64,000 nucleotides of DNA from Burhinus oedicnemus (lineage: Eukaryota > Chordata > Aves > Charadriiformes > Burhinidae). The position numbers and the translations under genes were made by a program. The stretch lies in NCBI GenBank assembly GCA_008921705.1, contig VFFE01007638.1, positions 871,706 through 935,705 on the forward strand, in the 5' to 3' direction. Shown piece by piece: positions 10,675 to 20,912 of this stretch (position 1 is its first letter; every line of letters starts with the position of its first letter). The notes under the pieces were generated by a model. That model ran no database searches and was not told the origin of the DNA. It saw only the letters and a program-made list of their open reading frames with translations.

Positions 10675-11257
10675 TGTCCCAGTTTAACCCCAGCCAGCAG
10701 CTAGGACCACACAGCCGCTCACTCACTCCCTTCCCGTGGAATGGGGGAGAGAATCAGAAAAGTAAAAGTGAGAAAACTCATGGGTTGAGGTAAAGACAGT
10801 TTAATAAGTAAAGCAAAAGCTGTGTAAGCAAGCAAAGCAAAGCAAGGAATTCATTCACTGCTTCCCATCAGCAGGCAGGTGTTTAGGGCCATCTCCAGGA
10901 AAGTAGGGCTCCATCATGCATAACGGTTACTTGGGAAGACAAAACATCGTAAGTCCAAACGTCCCCCCTTCGTTCTTCTTCCTCGAGCTTTATACACTGA
11001 GCATGACGTCAGATCGTATGTAATATCTCTTTGATCAGTTGGGGTCAGCTGTCCTGGCTGTGTCTCCTCCCAACTCTTTGTGCACCCCCAGCCTACTCGC
11101 TGGCAGGGTGATATGAGGAGCAGAGAAGGCCTTGACTGCTTAGCACCAACCAAAAACATCTGTGCACTGTCACACTATTCCCATCCCAAACCCAAAACAT
11201 AGCACTATACCAACTGCTAGTAAGAAAGTTGACTCCATCCCAACCAAAACCACAACA
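10675..11257 (-). repeat. Solo LTR of an avian endogenous retrovirus
   Basis: A 583-base unit with TG..CA ends (TGTCCCAG to CCACAACA) is flanked on both sides by CTTCC, at 10670-10674 and 11258-11262. That is a perfect 5 bp target-site duplication, as made by ERVL-type integrases. No internal retroviral sequence is present, so this is a solo LTR left by LTR-LTR recombination. Read on the minus strand it has a TGACGTCA cAMP-response-type site (11004-11011), then TATAAAG (10988-10994), then an ATTAAA polyadenylation signal (10800-10805), in promoter-to-end order. Its 3' tail resembles that of the LTR at 4623-5034. Confidence 0.85.
10988..11011 (-). promoter_or_regulatory. LTR core promoter motifs: CRE site and TATA box
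   Basis: On the minus strand a perfect palindromic TGACGTCA precedes TATAAAG by 9 bases. This is a compact retroviral U3 promoter layout. CREB/ATF proteins bind such sites. Transcription would run towards lower coordinates. Activity cannot be judged from sequence. Confidence 0.55.
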
Positions 11258-11262
11258 CTTCC

Positions 11263-14200
11263 TAATGAGAAAACTTTCTGTTCTCCTTCACCCCAGCCAC
11301 CTTCTTACACATCCCTGTTCCCTTTGTGGGTGTTCTAGAAAATGAGCTGAGCTGATTCAGATAATGCATAGCTAGAGCTGTCAAATGGAAAACAACAGAC
11401 GTGTGTGCCATGGATGAGGTAGAAAGAATAGCAGAGCTTCCCTCAGTTACACAGACCTTTTTTTGGCAGTAGCACAGACTAACAGCTTAAGCCAATTTTG
11501 AAACCACATCTCAAGTCCCTTGGGTGTTACAGGAAATGAAAGTTTCACCATGTGTGGTCATGAAGACCCAAAATGTATTAATTTTTTCTTAAAGTAGTAT
11601 ATGATCCTTTTCATTCTAAATAAATCAGAATTGGTTTATTTTGTTAATTTATAGGACTGGCTTTATCAATCCAAAATCTTAGATTTATTATCTTAAAATT
11701 GATAGAATATATCATTATATAATATTTTGTATAGGGTCTGTTTTCAGAAAAAAACACTTTAGTCCAAATGCATAAGAAAAATTTCGGAACTTATATGCTT
11801 AGGAGGAGAAGCAAGGTTATTTCTGTCTCTGAACAAGACAAAAGTCAAACAGCAGAAAAGCACTTCTTTAATTTCAGCTCTAAGCTCACTTAGCTCTCAC
11901 TCAGAGTTTTCTATGTTACCCAGAGTTGTCATGCAAACTTCTCACCCTTCTGCATTTGCTGATTCTCCTGTGTTTTTTAACCTGTCCACATCCATGTATA
12001 TTTGTTTTGAAATCTAATAATATTCCTCAGCTTTAGGTGAAAGCAACTGGTGGTTTAGCCTTCTGATTTTATAAATGAACCTGAATTTTTCAAGTTATTT
12101 CCTGAAGTGAAAGGTTTTTCATAACAATCTATATAATACATAAAAATATTCCCTCTCTATCTATCTCTGTTTTGCACACAAATAAAAATAATAATAATTT
12201 AAGAAAACAAACCAAAACAAAAATCTATTTGGACTAAATTGAAGCCAGGATGGGGCTTAGGATTATAAGCAAGTAGTGTTCTTCTGATTGATTGCTATTC
12301 TCTTCCAGGAAATTTAAAAGAATACATTTGTTTTCATCAAAATTGCCCAGCTCCTTATTTGTCTTGCTGAATGTGTCCTTAGTCTGTGAGATCCTAAATT
12401 TGGTTAATATTTCCTGCTAATATGTGTAACATTAGACATGTAGCATAAAAAATTTGCAACTGTTGGTTTTAGTTTCTAGAAGTCTAAGACTGCAGGGTGG
12501 GGAGAGGACTTAAAAAAAAGAACCTTGATAACTTTAATTCATGGCTATCGTAATTAATCTAGGCTGTAAGTACACGTAAAACTCAGAATTCAGGAGGAAT
12601 TTCAAAATTAGAGAAACAAATTTTATCACTGCTAACAAGGCCATTTGCCCTTGCAAATTATGTATGGTTCCAAATTTACCTATACAAGGTCATAAAATGG
12701 TAGAAACTTAGAGCCCAGAGAAGGATTTAACTGGGGAGGAATTTTGTATCTTTTGTGCTGCTAGATGTTCTATACAGGACAAAATATTTCCTGGAAGAAT
12801 TTAGTTCTATTTTTCTAAGAGTTAATCTGCAAAATTTAAAAAAAAAAAAGTTCCTGGAAATTATATAAAATGCACTCTTCATTGGAAAATCTGATGCTAA
12901 TAATATTATCAATTGCATTCAAGTAATAGCTACATGACATATAGTAGTTATCCTCAAAAACACTACGTCTGCATCTATTAATTTACGTGAACATATCTAA
13001 GGAGAGACCATACATAACGCTGGGGATGGCTCTTCATGATGAAAGTTAAAAGCAAACAACAACAAAAAAAAGCTCCATGCAATCAAACAGATAGGTGTAG
13101 AACTTTCCACAGGAAATAGAAACAAAAAATCTGGCAACATAAGTAAAGATGCTATCAATTACAAGGGAATTGATCTATTGGGAATGAGAGGTTATAAAGT
13201 CAGCAAGACGACAGACCTACCTTAGTGTTATATCAACACTCTCAACCATTGCCTGTGACATCTATCTATCTGGGAATTTGGGGCATAATCTTCAGGAGGA
13301 TAACAAAACCAATAACTTAATAGTGACTGAGTGCTTGACTTTTTTAAGTTTCATGAACGGTTGCAATAATATAGTAAAATTAGATATGCAAAAAAACAGC
13401 TATAAAACATCAAACCTTCTGGTCTTAGTTAAATTAATCCGAACTTTTAAATTATTAATTAAATTATATTAATAAGCCATGATGAAATGCTGTTTCTCTG
13501 AACTCAAAAGCTTTCCAAATTCATTATAAAATGTACTACCTCTTTTTTCTTTGGAGAATTTTTGTGGCGACCTGTTATAAAGTAGTGATCTGGTTACATG
13601 AAGATTAACAAAGAAGAGACGGCCATCTCTTAGGTGTTTGGGCTTTTTTTTGTGAATTATAGCCCAGTCCTGTATTTCCTTTGTTTCTTCCATTTTATTG
13701 ATAGAAATCTCTTTTCTGCAGACATTTCCTTGGCCTCTGCCATATTGATCGCTGCTGTTGAGGGAGAATGAGTCTTCTGATTGCACTTTACTTGAGAGAC
13801 TGTTAAGGCAGAACAAACCTGGAGATGCTAAGCAGGTCACTGGACAGTCCTTCATAAATATTCAAAAGAAACAAACATTGTGAAAGACAGTAATGCTGAT
13901 AGAATTCACAGATATGCTAAGTAAGAATCAAGTATTTCATGCAGAGAGCTCCTGTAGGGATTACACGGCCTTCTGCTTTAATGAAGTTACACTTCTGACT
14001 AATGGTAAATGATGTTAACATTTCTCTTTCAATACAAAGGACTATTGTTTATTGTTTAAAAAAATAAAAAAATAAAAAAAAGAAGAATTCTAGGCTGAAT
14101 TACAAGAATTTATAAGCATTCTTGGGATAAGTGTGCATTCACTTACAAAGTTGATTTCCGTCCAAAGTTTAGAAACAAGTCTCTGATCATGAGACAAATA

Positions 14201-17150
14201 TTTGCAATATAAGGGAATAAGCATGATTGTTACTTTCACTGCTATCTAAATGATGTCAAAAGCATATGTAAAATTGCAAATAAACTTTCTCCTGTAGAAT
14301 GTTTTCATACAGATAGGTAGAAAAACTCTTGCTTTTCCATTGGATTATCTGATCAACAGCACAATTCATACTGAGGATTTTATTCTCTGTTAAATTTTAC
14401 AGACTAGTTTAAAAAATCAAAAGGAAGAATGTTTTTCTGTCTAAAAGTCTGCAAACTTTTTGTAAGATGTTGATTATTTTTCTTCTAGTCACCATGCCAC
14501 ACTGCTAATATACATTTTGTTTTCAGTCAAGGGAATCTTCCTAGTTTTTATCCACAGTTCTGTCACCAAATTGTGACAATCTTCCTTGGCCTTGACTCAA
14601 ACACAGAGTCACACCCTGGGTTGAACAAATATATATAGAAGCGATTGGCTAGAGTCCTGATCTTGTACTATACTTAAATATTTTTAATCATTTCAATGAG
14701 GCTACTCAACAACGATCAAGCAGAAAGACAAACAAGGATCATAGAAATCTGTCCTCTGAAAAAGGCTCTCAGTCTTTCTGCTAAAAATACTTTCCTATTT
14801 TAAATTTCCACCCTTTTATCTGTGACTAAGTAACAGTGAAAACTAGTTGTCTTTATTTCATTAGACAAATTTTTACAAAGTGTGTTATGATAAGACATAT
14901 ACTAAAAGTTATATCAAATAAGTAAGAATTTTCCTGGAAGGAGAGAAAAAAAATTGAGGATTTATGGGTGTGCACACAGACACATGAACTAACCAGTCTA
15001 ATAGCAATGAATCAGACAAAGAAAAAAGGGTGTTAGATTCTGTCAACCACCAGAAAGTGTCCACTCAAGTGTGCAAATGTGCTGTATGTGTTAGCATGAC
15101 ATATTATAGGAGCTATAGATTTCAGGAATTAACTCTTGCCAGTGTCTGCTTTTTCCACTCTACACAACATATTTTAAAGCCAACTGGGTTCAAAGGACCG
15201 TCAAAGTTTGGCCAAGGTGTCATAAATGACAGTTTTACAATAGAGTACAATTTTTCTTTTCTGTGGCTTTGGTTTATCTGTTACATTGAGGAGTGGTAGG
15301 AAAAGTTCCTTTCTGTTGTGTGTCCTTAATACTGCAGATAATAACATTTTTAAAAAGACACTAAAACCCCAAAAAACTCATCCACGAGCAGCATTTGAGG
15401 GTGAGCTAAACTATAGATGTTAAGAGGGAGAGGAAAAGAAGTCATGATTCCATTTTATTATCCCACCACAAGAGGAGGGAAGAGCTCTGAAAATTACTTT
15501 TCAATAACTGGAAGGGCAAATACAAGGCAACTTTGCTGCTGTACTCATTTTTCAGCAGGGAATTTGACTTGCCTGTGCCTAATACTATCTAAATCTGCAA
15601 GCCTCAAAACCTTCAATGTCAATAACCAAATGTTGGTAAGAATCTTCTCAGTTGCCTTAGACATTTAAAAGAATAACTTATGTAAATCCAAACCCATCAC
15701 GTAGATTCAGCATAAAGAGGATTTCTGATACAGAACAGATTAAACGTCCTCCAGAAGGGCCTGTTGGTCTCTGTTTACTTTATGGGAAACCTCAACTTTT
15801 AAACGTTCAAGTTAGGTAAGATAAATTCTACCCTTATATGTCTTAATGATTGTCCCACTGAAGGTTCAGGCTACTTTATTTCTATCTGCTAACTAGGAAG
15901 ATATACCTTGCTTTTTCACATGTATTTAGGCAGTTACATTGTCTGGTAAATACTTATTCAGTCTTCTGGTTTATTTTTTTTAATTTTTTTTATTATGCCA
16001 GGAAATATTGGAAAAGTTTCATTCAGTTGCAAATTACAGCAAATAAATTTGAATTAAGAAAAATAAATTAAACATGTTTAAAATGTCATTTTAGAAGGTT
16101 TTTATTACCTAAGTAAAACTCTTAAAAGTGCTCAAGAAATAAGAATAAAAAATATTTGATGAGTTTTCCTTTGGAAACTAATTGATTTATTAGGCAAAAC
16201 AAAGTATTATCTGGGTTTCAACAGCTGATTGATTTTCTCCAATCACAATGTAGTATTTCTCATCCTACACAGCTTGTTCTTTTTTTTTTCCTTAGAGAAT
16301 AGAAGAGGAAAAAGCACTCCTGCCTCTTTAACTTCTAACAAGTTTCTCACGAAACTTGCAAAGAAGAAAATATTTTTTTCACTTGAGGAAAAAGAATTGC
16401 TCTTAAAACTTAGTTAAATACTCCCACACACTGTTTCTAAGTACTTAGCCAGCATCTTCCATCATCTTAGCAGACTAGGGGCAGTACCTTTTTTTCTTAA
16501 TTTAAATTACTTTGATGGCTTGTTGTTCAGTTAGGCAATAAAATACTTACTGTCATAATTTCTGATTTAATTTGAAATGGGTTTATATTGATTTATTTTT
16601 TTTTAATAATATACATGAAAGTCATTACAGGTATTTTTGAGCCTGGCTCAGTGCAGGAGACTGGACCAACCAATCTCTGCAGCCTTTTTCAATCACACAT
16701 TCCAGTTGATTAACAAAATAATTTGCAGTGTATTTTACAGAGTTATACGTGTGTGTATGTACACATAAATATTGTGTATAACATAAATTATTTATTTGTA
16801 CAACATATGAAATAGTAAAATAATTCAACATTTTTCATCTAGTGGCTGGGCTTCCTGATTCCAAAGTTAAGTTGGCAAGAAACACCAATATGTAAATGAG
16901 AAAATAATTTTGAATAAATCCAGCTTATAAGGGTCATTACAAGTACATGTGTGCAGGTTAGTTTGTTAAATTTTGTCCTAAAAGTCAGTGATATTTATTA
17001 ATAAACCTATGAATTTTTATACCATTTGTAAATGTACAAATAACATTCCCTGATTTTCATCTTAACTTTAACTTTTCTGTTATCTTTTTAAATATGAATG
17101 TCTAAATACAGAGCATACAAAAAGAAAATACCTTTGAGGTGGGCAGTCAA
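11263..17150. other. Unique AT-rich sequence
   Basis: I see no recognisable gene or transposon. An A/T-rich simple tract lies at 14058-14085. A minus strand ATG-initiated frame of 128 codons at 13469-13855 stands out by length only. Nothing in it resembles a known domain. Confidence 0.45.
13469..13855 (-). CDS. Unrecognised 128-codon open frame
   Basis: It starts with a true ATG on the minus strand at 13853-13855 and stops at 13469-13471. The translation is rich in lysine and serine, with no signal peptide, membrane segment or known motif. In AT-rich sequence of this size, the longest chance open frame over six frames should be about this long, so length is not evidence of coding. No clear splice sites or polyadenylation context were found. 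Confidence 0.1.
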   Translation of the reverse strand: MKDCPVTCLASPGLFCLNSLSSKVQSEDSFSLNSSDQYGRGQGNVCRKEISINKMEETKEIQDWAIIHKKKPKHLRDGRLFFVNLHVTRSLLYNRSPQKFSKEKRGSTFYNEFGKLLSSEKQHFIMAY

Positions 17151-17340
17151 ACCTAGATCAGGTCATTATAACCTCTATTTCTGTTAATTAGGCAGTGGGT
17201 GTCCTGTGGCCTTCTGACATTCATGCCAATATCATTAGCCAGCTATGTTTCTCTGTGACAGCCATATCACTACTGTTAGACTCAGTCTCAAACTGGATAT
17301 TTGCATTTGTTTTTCTCTTGCCATCCTCTATTGAGAAGTA
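17151..17340. promoter_or_regulatory. Possible conserved non-coding element
   Basis: The stretch contains a homeodomain-type GTTAATTAGG at about 17184-17193 and an octamer-type ATTTGCAT at about 17300-17307, in sequence less biased to simple AT runs than its surroundings. POU and homeodomain factors bind such motifs in vertebrate enhancers. This is a weak compositional impression only. Confidence 0.15.
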
Positions 17341-17452
17341 AAACTTCGGAGGAATAAGATACCTTCATTCTAAAATAGCCTGGGAAGTTCTTTTTCAGCT
17401 TACCTGTCTCTGAACATGTCGTCAGATTTTCATATGCTCCATGCCATTGCAG

Positions 17453-17507
17453 GGCCCTGAAGCAGCAACCAGCGGTGATACCTTCATCGCGTTAAATGCA
17501 GAACAAG
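17453..17507 (+). other. Candidate 55 bp internal exon
   Basis: A pyrimidine-containing tract ending CCATTGCAG precedes this segment, and CAAG|GTAAGCC follows it, giving good acceptor and donor consensus. The 55 bases contain three CpG sites in otherwise CpG-poor DNA. One of the three frames is fully open (GPEAATSGDTFIALNAEQ); the other two hit stops. The length is 18 codons plus one base. I do not recognise the peptide. It could be an exon of a protein gene or long non-coding RNA spanning the window, or a chance match. Confidence 0.2.
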
Positions 17508-17601
17508 GTAAGCCTAGTCTCGGAGAGCTACAGTCCTAGCAAAAGGTGGCAAGTGAATGAAACACACAGATGTAAGGCAAAATTAACCAGCATCTCTGGG
17601 T

Positions 17602-17631
17602 GACTGAAATCATTACAGACTGAAATCATTA
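17602..17631. repeat. 14 bp direct duplication
   Basis: GACTGAAATCATTA occurs at 17602-17615 and 17618-17631, separated by two bases. It looks like a small local duplication. Confidence 0.85.
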
Positions 17632-19044
17632 TGAGTACCTGATAAACAAAATAGCCCAAGTTGGAATTCTTAGGATTTGTAGGAAGGAGAAGTTGGAGAC
17701 TTTATTATGTACAAAAGAATTGACTTTATCCGTAACTGGAGGATATGCACATATGTTTAGCCTGAAAAATTTGATTCACAGCCAAAAATTAAAAAAGAAA
17801 ATGTTTCAGAAGACAAATAACCAGTTTTGGACCACAAGTGATTGCCATGGTCATTTAATTTAACCAATGTAGCCCAGTGTATAAAAATTTCCACCTGATA
17901 AATAGGTAGATATTAGAGCAATCTGAAGTATCTCCAGTCACTTCTAACTTTTATAGGAAATAACACAGTTTGGAGATTTCTAAATACATGGACACCTGCC
18001 CGTAGTTAAGAAATATAAGAAAATACAAGGAAAATACTTTTCCCAGAGCATTGTGAAATGTTTCTGTCTTCGTTAAGGCTAAAAATGTTCCTGACCTATT
18101 TTTTAAAATACCATCACCACATACATACTGCTAAAGTAGCAGAAAAAATAAATGTGTTCCCTTGGATGCAGAGTGCATGTAAAAGCTTTTATGTGTTTAA
18201 AAGGCTTTCTTTTAGATGATGTTTAATAAATGCAGAATATGGGAAAGGCAGAATTCCCTTCTTCCCCACTCGCCTTCATAGTCAAGATAATAAAAAGGTT
18301 TCCTATAGAAATAAGCTACAATAGCTTCCAAGAGCGCAATGACTTTGTAGACAAATGCACAGTCATAACACACAATAGTTCACATTCAACACTGGACGCA
18401 ATAATTATTTTAATGAGAAAGATAATGGCTAGTCAGGACGCTGGAGCTAGTCCCTTACTATATTAGAGAAATGTTTTGTGAATTTAAAATTTATCATAGG
18501 CAGCCCCCCAGACAGTGAAGGAAAGAGCTTACGCTCAGTGACCTGACAGTTACCGTATCTGGTGTGTAGAGCACAATGGGCCCCGAGCATCGTCCCATGT
18601 GTCAAGTAAAGAACTCTGAATCAGAGCGTTCCAGCAGAATATTAGTTCTTTAAATTAGTGTTATGTCCTAACATTGCTACAGAAACTGCACCACACTGAA
18701 AGGATTAATTCAGGTATAGTCCAATGAACGTGTACAGAAATTCACCCTATTTAGCTAAATGAAGTCTCATTATGCTCACACATTTAGTGAATGCTCTTAA
18801 AAATCTATTTGTGGTGCACCTTAAGTAGTCATCTGTGATTATGAAGAGAAGATAGCAATGCTGCTAGCTCCACGTGATACCATTTTATTTGTTTTGTAGA
18901 GGACTAAACGACTGCTGTTGGAAAAAGCAGTGGCCATTCAGAACAAAATCTAGCATTCAGACAAAGTTTTTGTTTCTTTTTACTTTTCCTTTCATTCACT
19001 AACAAACTGCGAAAAAATTATTTCACTGTTTTTCATTATAGGAA
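17632..19044. other. Unique sequence
   Basis: No exon or transposon recognised. The boundary to the GC-richer block near 19045 is visible as a change in base composition. Confidence 0.45.
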
Positions 19045-19890
19045 GATATATCATGGTGGATCCAACAATACAAGAGAGGCAAGACTGCTGTTGCTGCTCT
19101 GCGCTCCCAGATGCAACCAGGCTGACGATGTATTCCCAGCAGGCACGTGCACACACAGCACACACGTACAGTACATATATACGTATATACAGTTGCTGGC
19201 ACCATGGACACGCAAGCCCTCTCACCTGTGGTCTGACTCCAGTCGCTGCACTCACACCCGTACACACACATGCACACGGAACAGAGGAGCCCTCTAACCC
19301 AGGAAAGAGGAAGGAATTTAATAAACTGATAAGCCAGATTGTGCTGGTCAGGAGCAGGGCATGGCCAGATGAGTGTACTGACTAACTATTTACAGCACAA
19401 GTACCCCTTTCTGTCCCCTTAGTGCTCTGTTTTCCCACACTTGTTCCTCCCCAAATCACCTCACCTTAGCCCATCCTTTTTTCTACTTTTGGTTTCTCCT
19501 TTAAGCATCCTGTAATAAATCCTGCATAATCCCAAACTGCTCTTCCCCTGCATCCCGTAATGTGTCCCGCTCCTAGGCAGCAATTAGTCTGAAAGGCGAT
19601 CTGGAGAGTTCTTCCAGATGACTCATCTTGATGGGTTTTATGCCTGAACCATGGAACTGATGGCTCTGCTGGGACAGCCTTGAGAGGGGCCCAGACAAGA
19701 TGCTTGCTCTGTGGAGGTCTGTAATTTGGGTCCTATCTGCCCTGTGCTCCGCTGGGTTTGCAGAGATGGGCCTTTGGTGGTGTGATGGCCCCTGTAATGG
19801 GTCATTGTCTCTCAGAGCTCCTCTGTGGATCAGACAGTCTTTATCACATAACCTAAGACTTTTGAACTACAAGATCCAGTGAATCATCAT
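19045..19890 (-). mobile_element. Probable LTR element, minus strand
   Basis: This block is clearly GC-richer than its flanks. On the minus strand it has a TATA-like TGTAAATAG (19386-19394) followed about 70 bases later by an ATTAAA polyadenylation signal (19317-19322). A TG/CA-rich stretch comes next, the compact R-U5 layout of a retroviral LTR. The wording around these motifs resembles an avian LTR family from memory. Clean TG..CA ends and a target-site duplication were not found, so limits are approximate. The alternative is a host CpG-rich regulatory block. Confidence 0.45.
19141..19284. repeat. Imperfect CA/TA-rich microsatellite pair
   Basis: Two alternating purine-pyrimidine stretches, about 19144-19190 and 19249-19278, are rich in CA, TA and CG steps. 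Both lie inside the probable LTR block and may be part of its R-U5 sequence. Such DNA can favour a Z-form. Confidence 0.6.
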
Positions 19891-20837
19891 GTGTGTAAGC
19901 ATACTTCAATGTAATCCACTTGAATTTCCAAAACTTTTTGAAAAGGCTCCTCACCAAAGACTCTTGAAGAAACTAAACTGTCTTTGGATAAGAGGAATAA
20001 TCATGTCTTGGATTATTACATGATTAAAAGGTAGAAATTAGGTGGCTGATTTTCACAAAGGTCACCAGTGGAGAAGTATGTGAATAGTGAGGTGACAAAT
20101 TTACAAAATAAACAATATTTTCCAGAACTATCTCCACTAAAACACAGGTAGAAGATGAATGGGCAATAAAATTGCAGGTGACATTGGTAAATGCAATGGA
20201 ATCCTGACGGTGCAAACAAACTGATGGACTCAGATTAGGTGTTACTGGGCTCAAGAAAGAGATTTTGACACCCCCTGTGACAGATCCCTGTTGCTCCATT
20301 AGCACGATGGTGAAGAAAACAGAATTTTAGTAACTATGAGAAAAAAAGAAAACCAATAAAAATAGAAAATACCGTTATGCTACTGTATAAATGCATGGTA
20401 CATATTCCTCTGGAGTAATGCACAATTCTCTTATTATTCTACTTCGAGAAGGATATAGTGATACGGAGAATGGGATGCATCTATGTAGCCAAATAATTTT
20501 GATCCCTTTTTCATTACAGTATACAGAACTCCTTATCTTCTGCACTGAGTGCACATTGTTATTGGGCTCTCCCTTTTGTAATGAACAAACTAGTTCCTTC
20601 CAAAGTAAACCTGAATAAGGTTCTGAGACCACTTCAGGAAACACTATAGGCTGTATGCTGAAAACTGTACAGGGCTTGTCTCCCAGCAGCTGAAATAGTC
20701 TTTCGATGCTGTCTGAATAGAACTTGCCCCTGCAAATACTTCTCATGCTTTCCAGGCATGTCTTAGATCGTGACTCATAAAGTTATGGTGTAAAACCAAA
20801 TTTGTGACCAGTTACACCTCTGCTTCTGACATAGGAG
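19891..20837. other. Unique sequence with one long chance-like frame
   Basis: A minus strand ATG-initiated frame of 123 codons runs from 20746 to 20375. It has no recognised motif and lies near the chance length expected for the window. Nothing else is apparent. Confidence 0.4.
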
Positions 20838-20912
20838 GAGCAGGAAGTTGGGCTCAATGATCCTTATGGATCCCTTCCAACTTGAGGTATTCTATGGTTA
20901 TATGATTCTATA
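20838..20912 (+). mobile_element. CR1 LINE 3' tail, short
   Basis: The sequence follows the CR1 terminal region: TTGGGCTCAATGATCC, then GGATCCCTTCCAACTTGAGG, then two degenerate ATTCTATG-type octamers up to 20912. Only about 75 bases survive, typical of a heavily 5'-truncated insertion. No coding part is retained. Confidence 0.8.

Noticed and set aside
19053..19385. Overlapping cysteine- and histidine-rich frames on both strands
   Set aside because: They arise from CA/TG-rich low-complexity sequence inside the probable LTR block; no zinc-binding spacing is present.
20375..20746. 123-codon minus strand gene
   Set aside because: ATG-initiated but of chance-expected length, with no domain, splice context or composition change.
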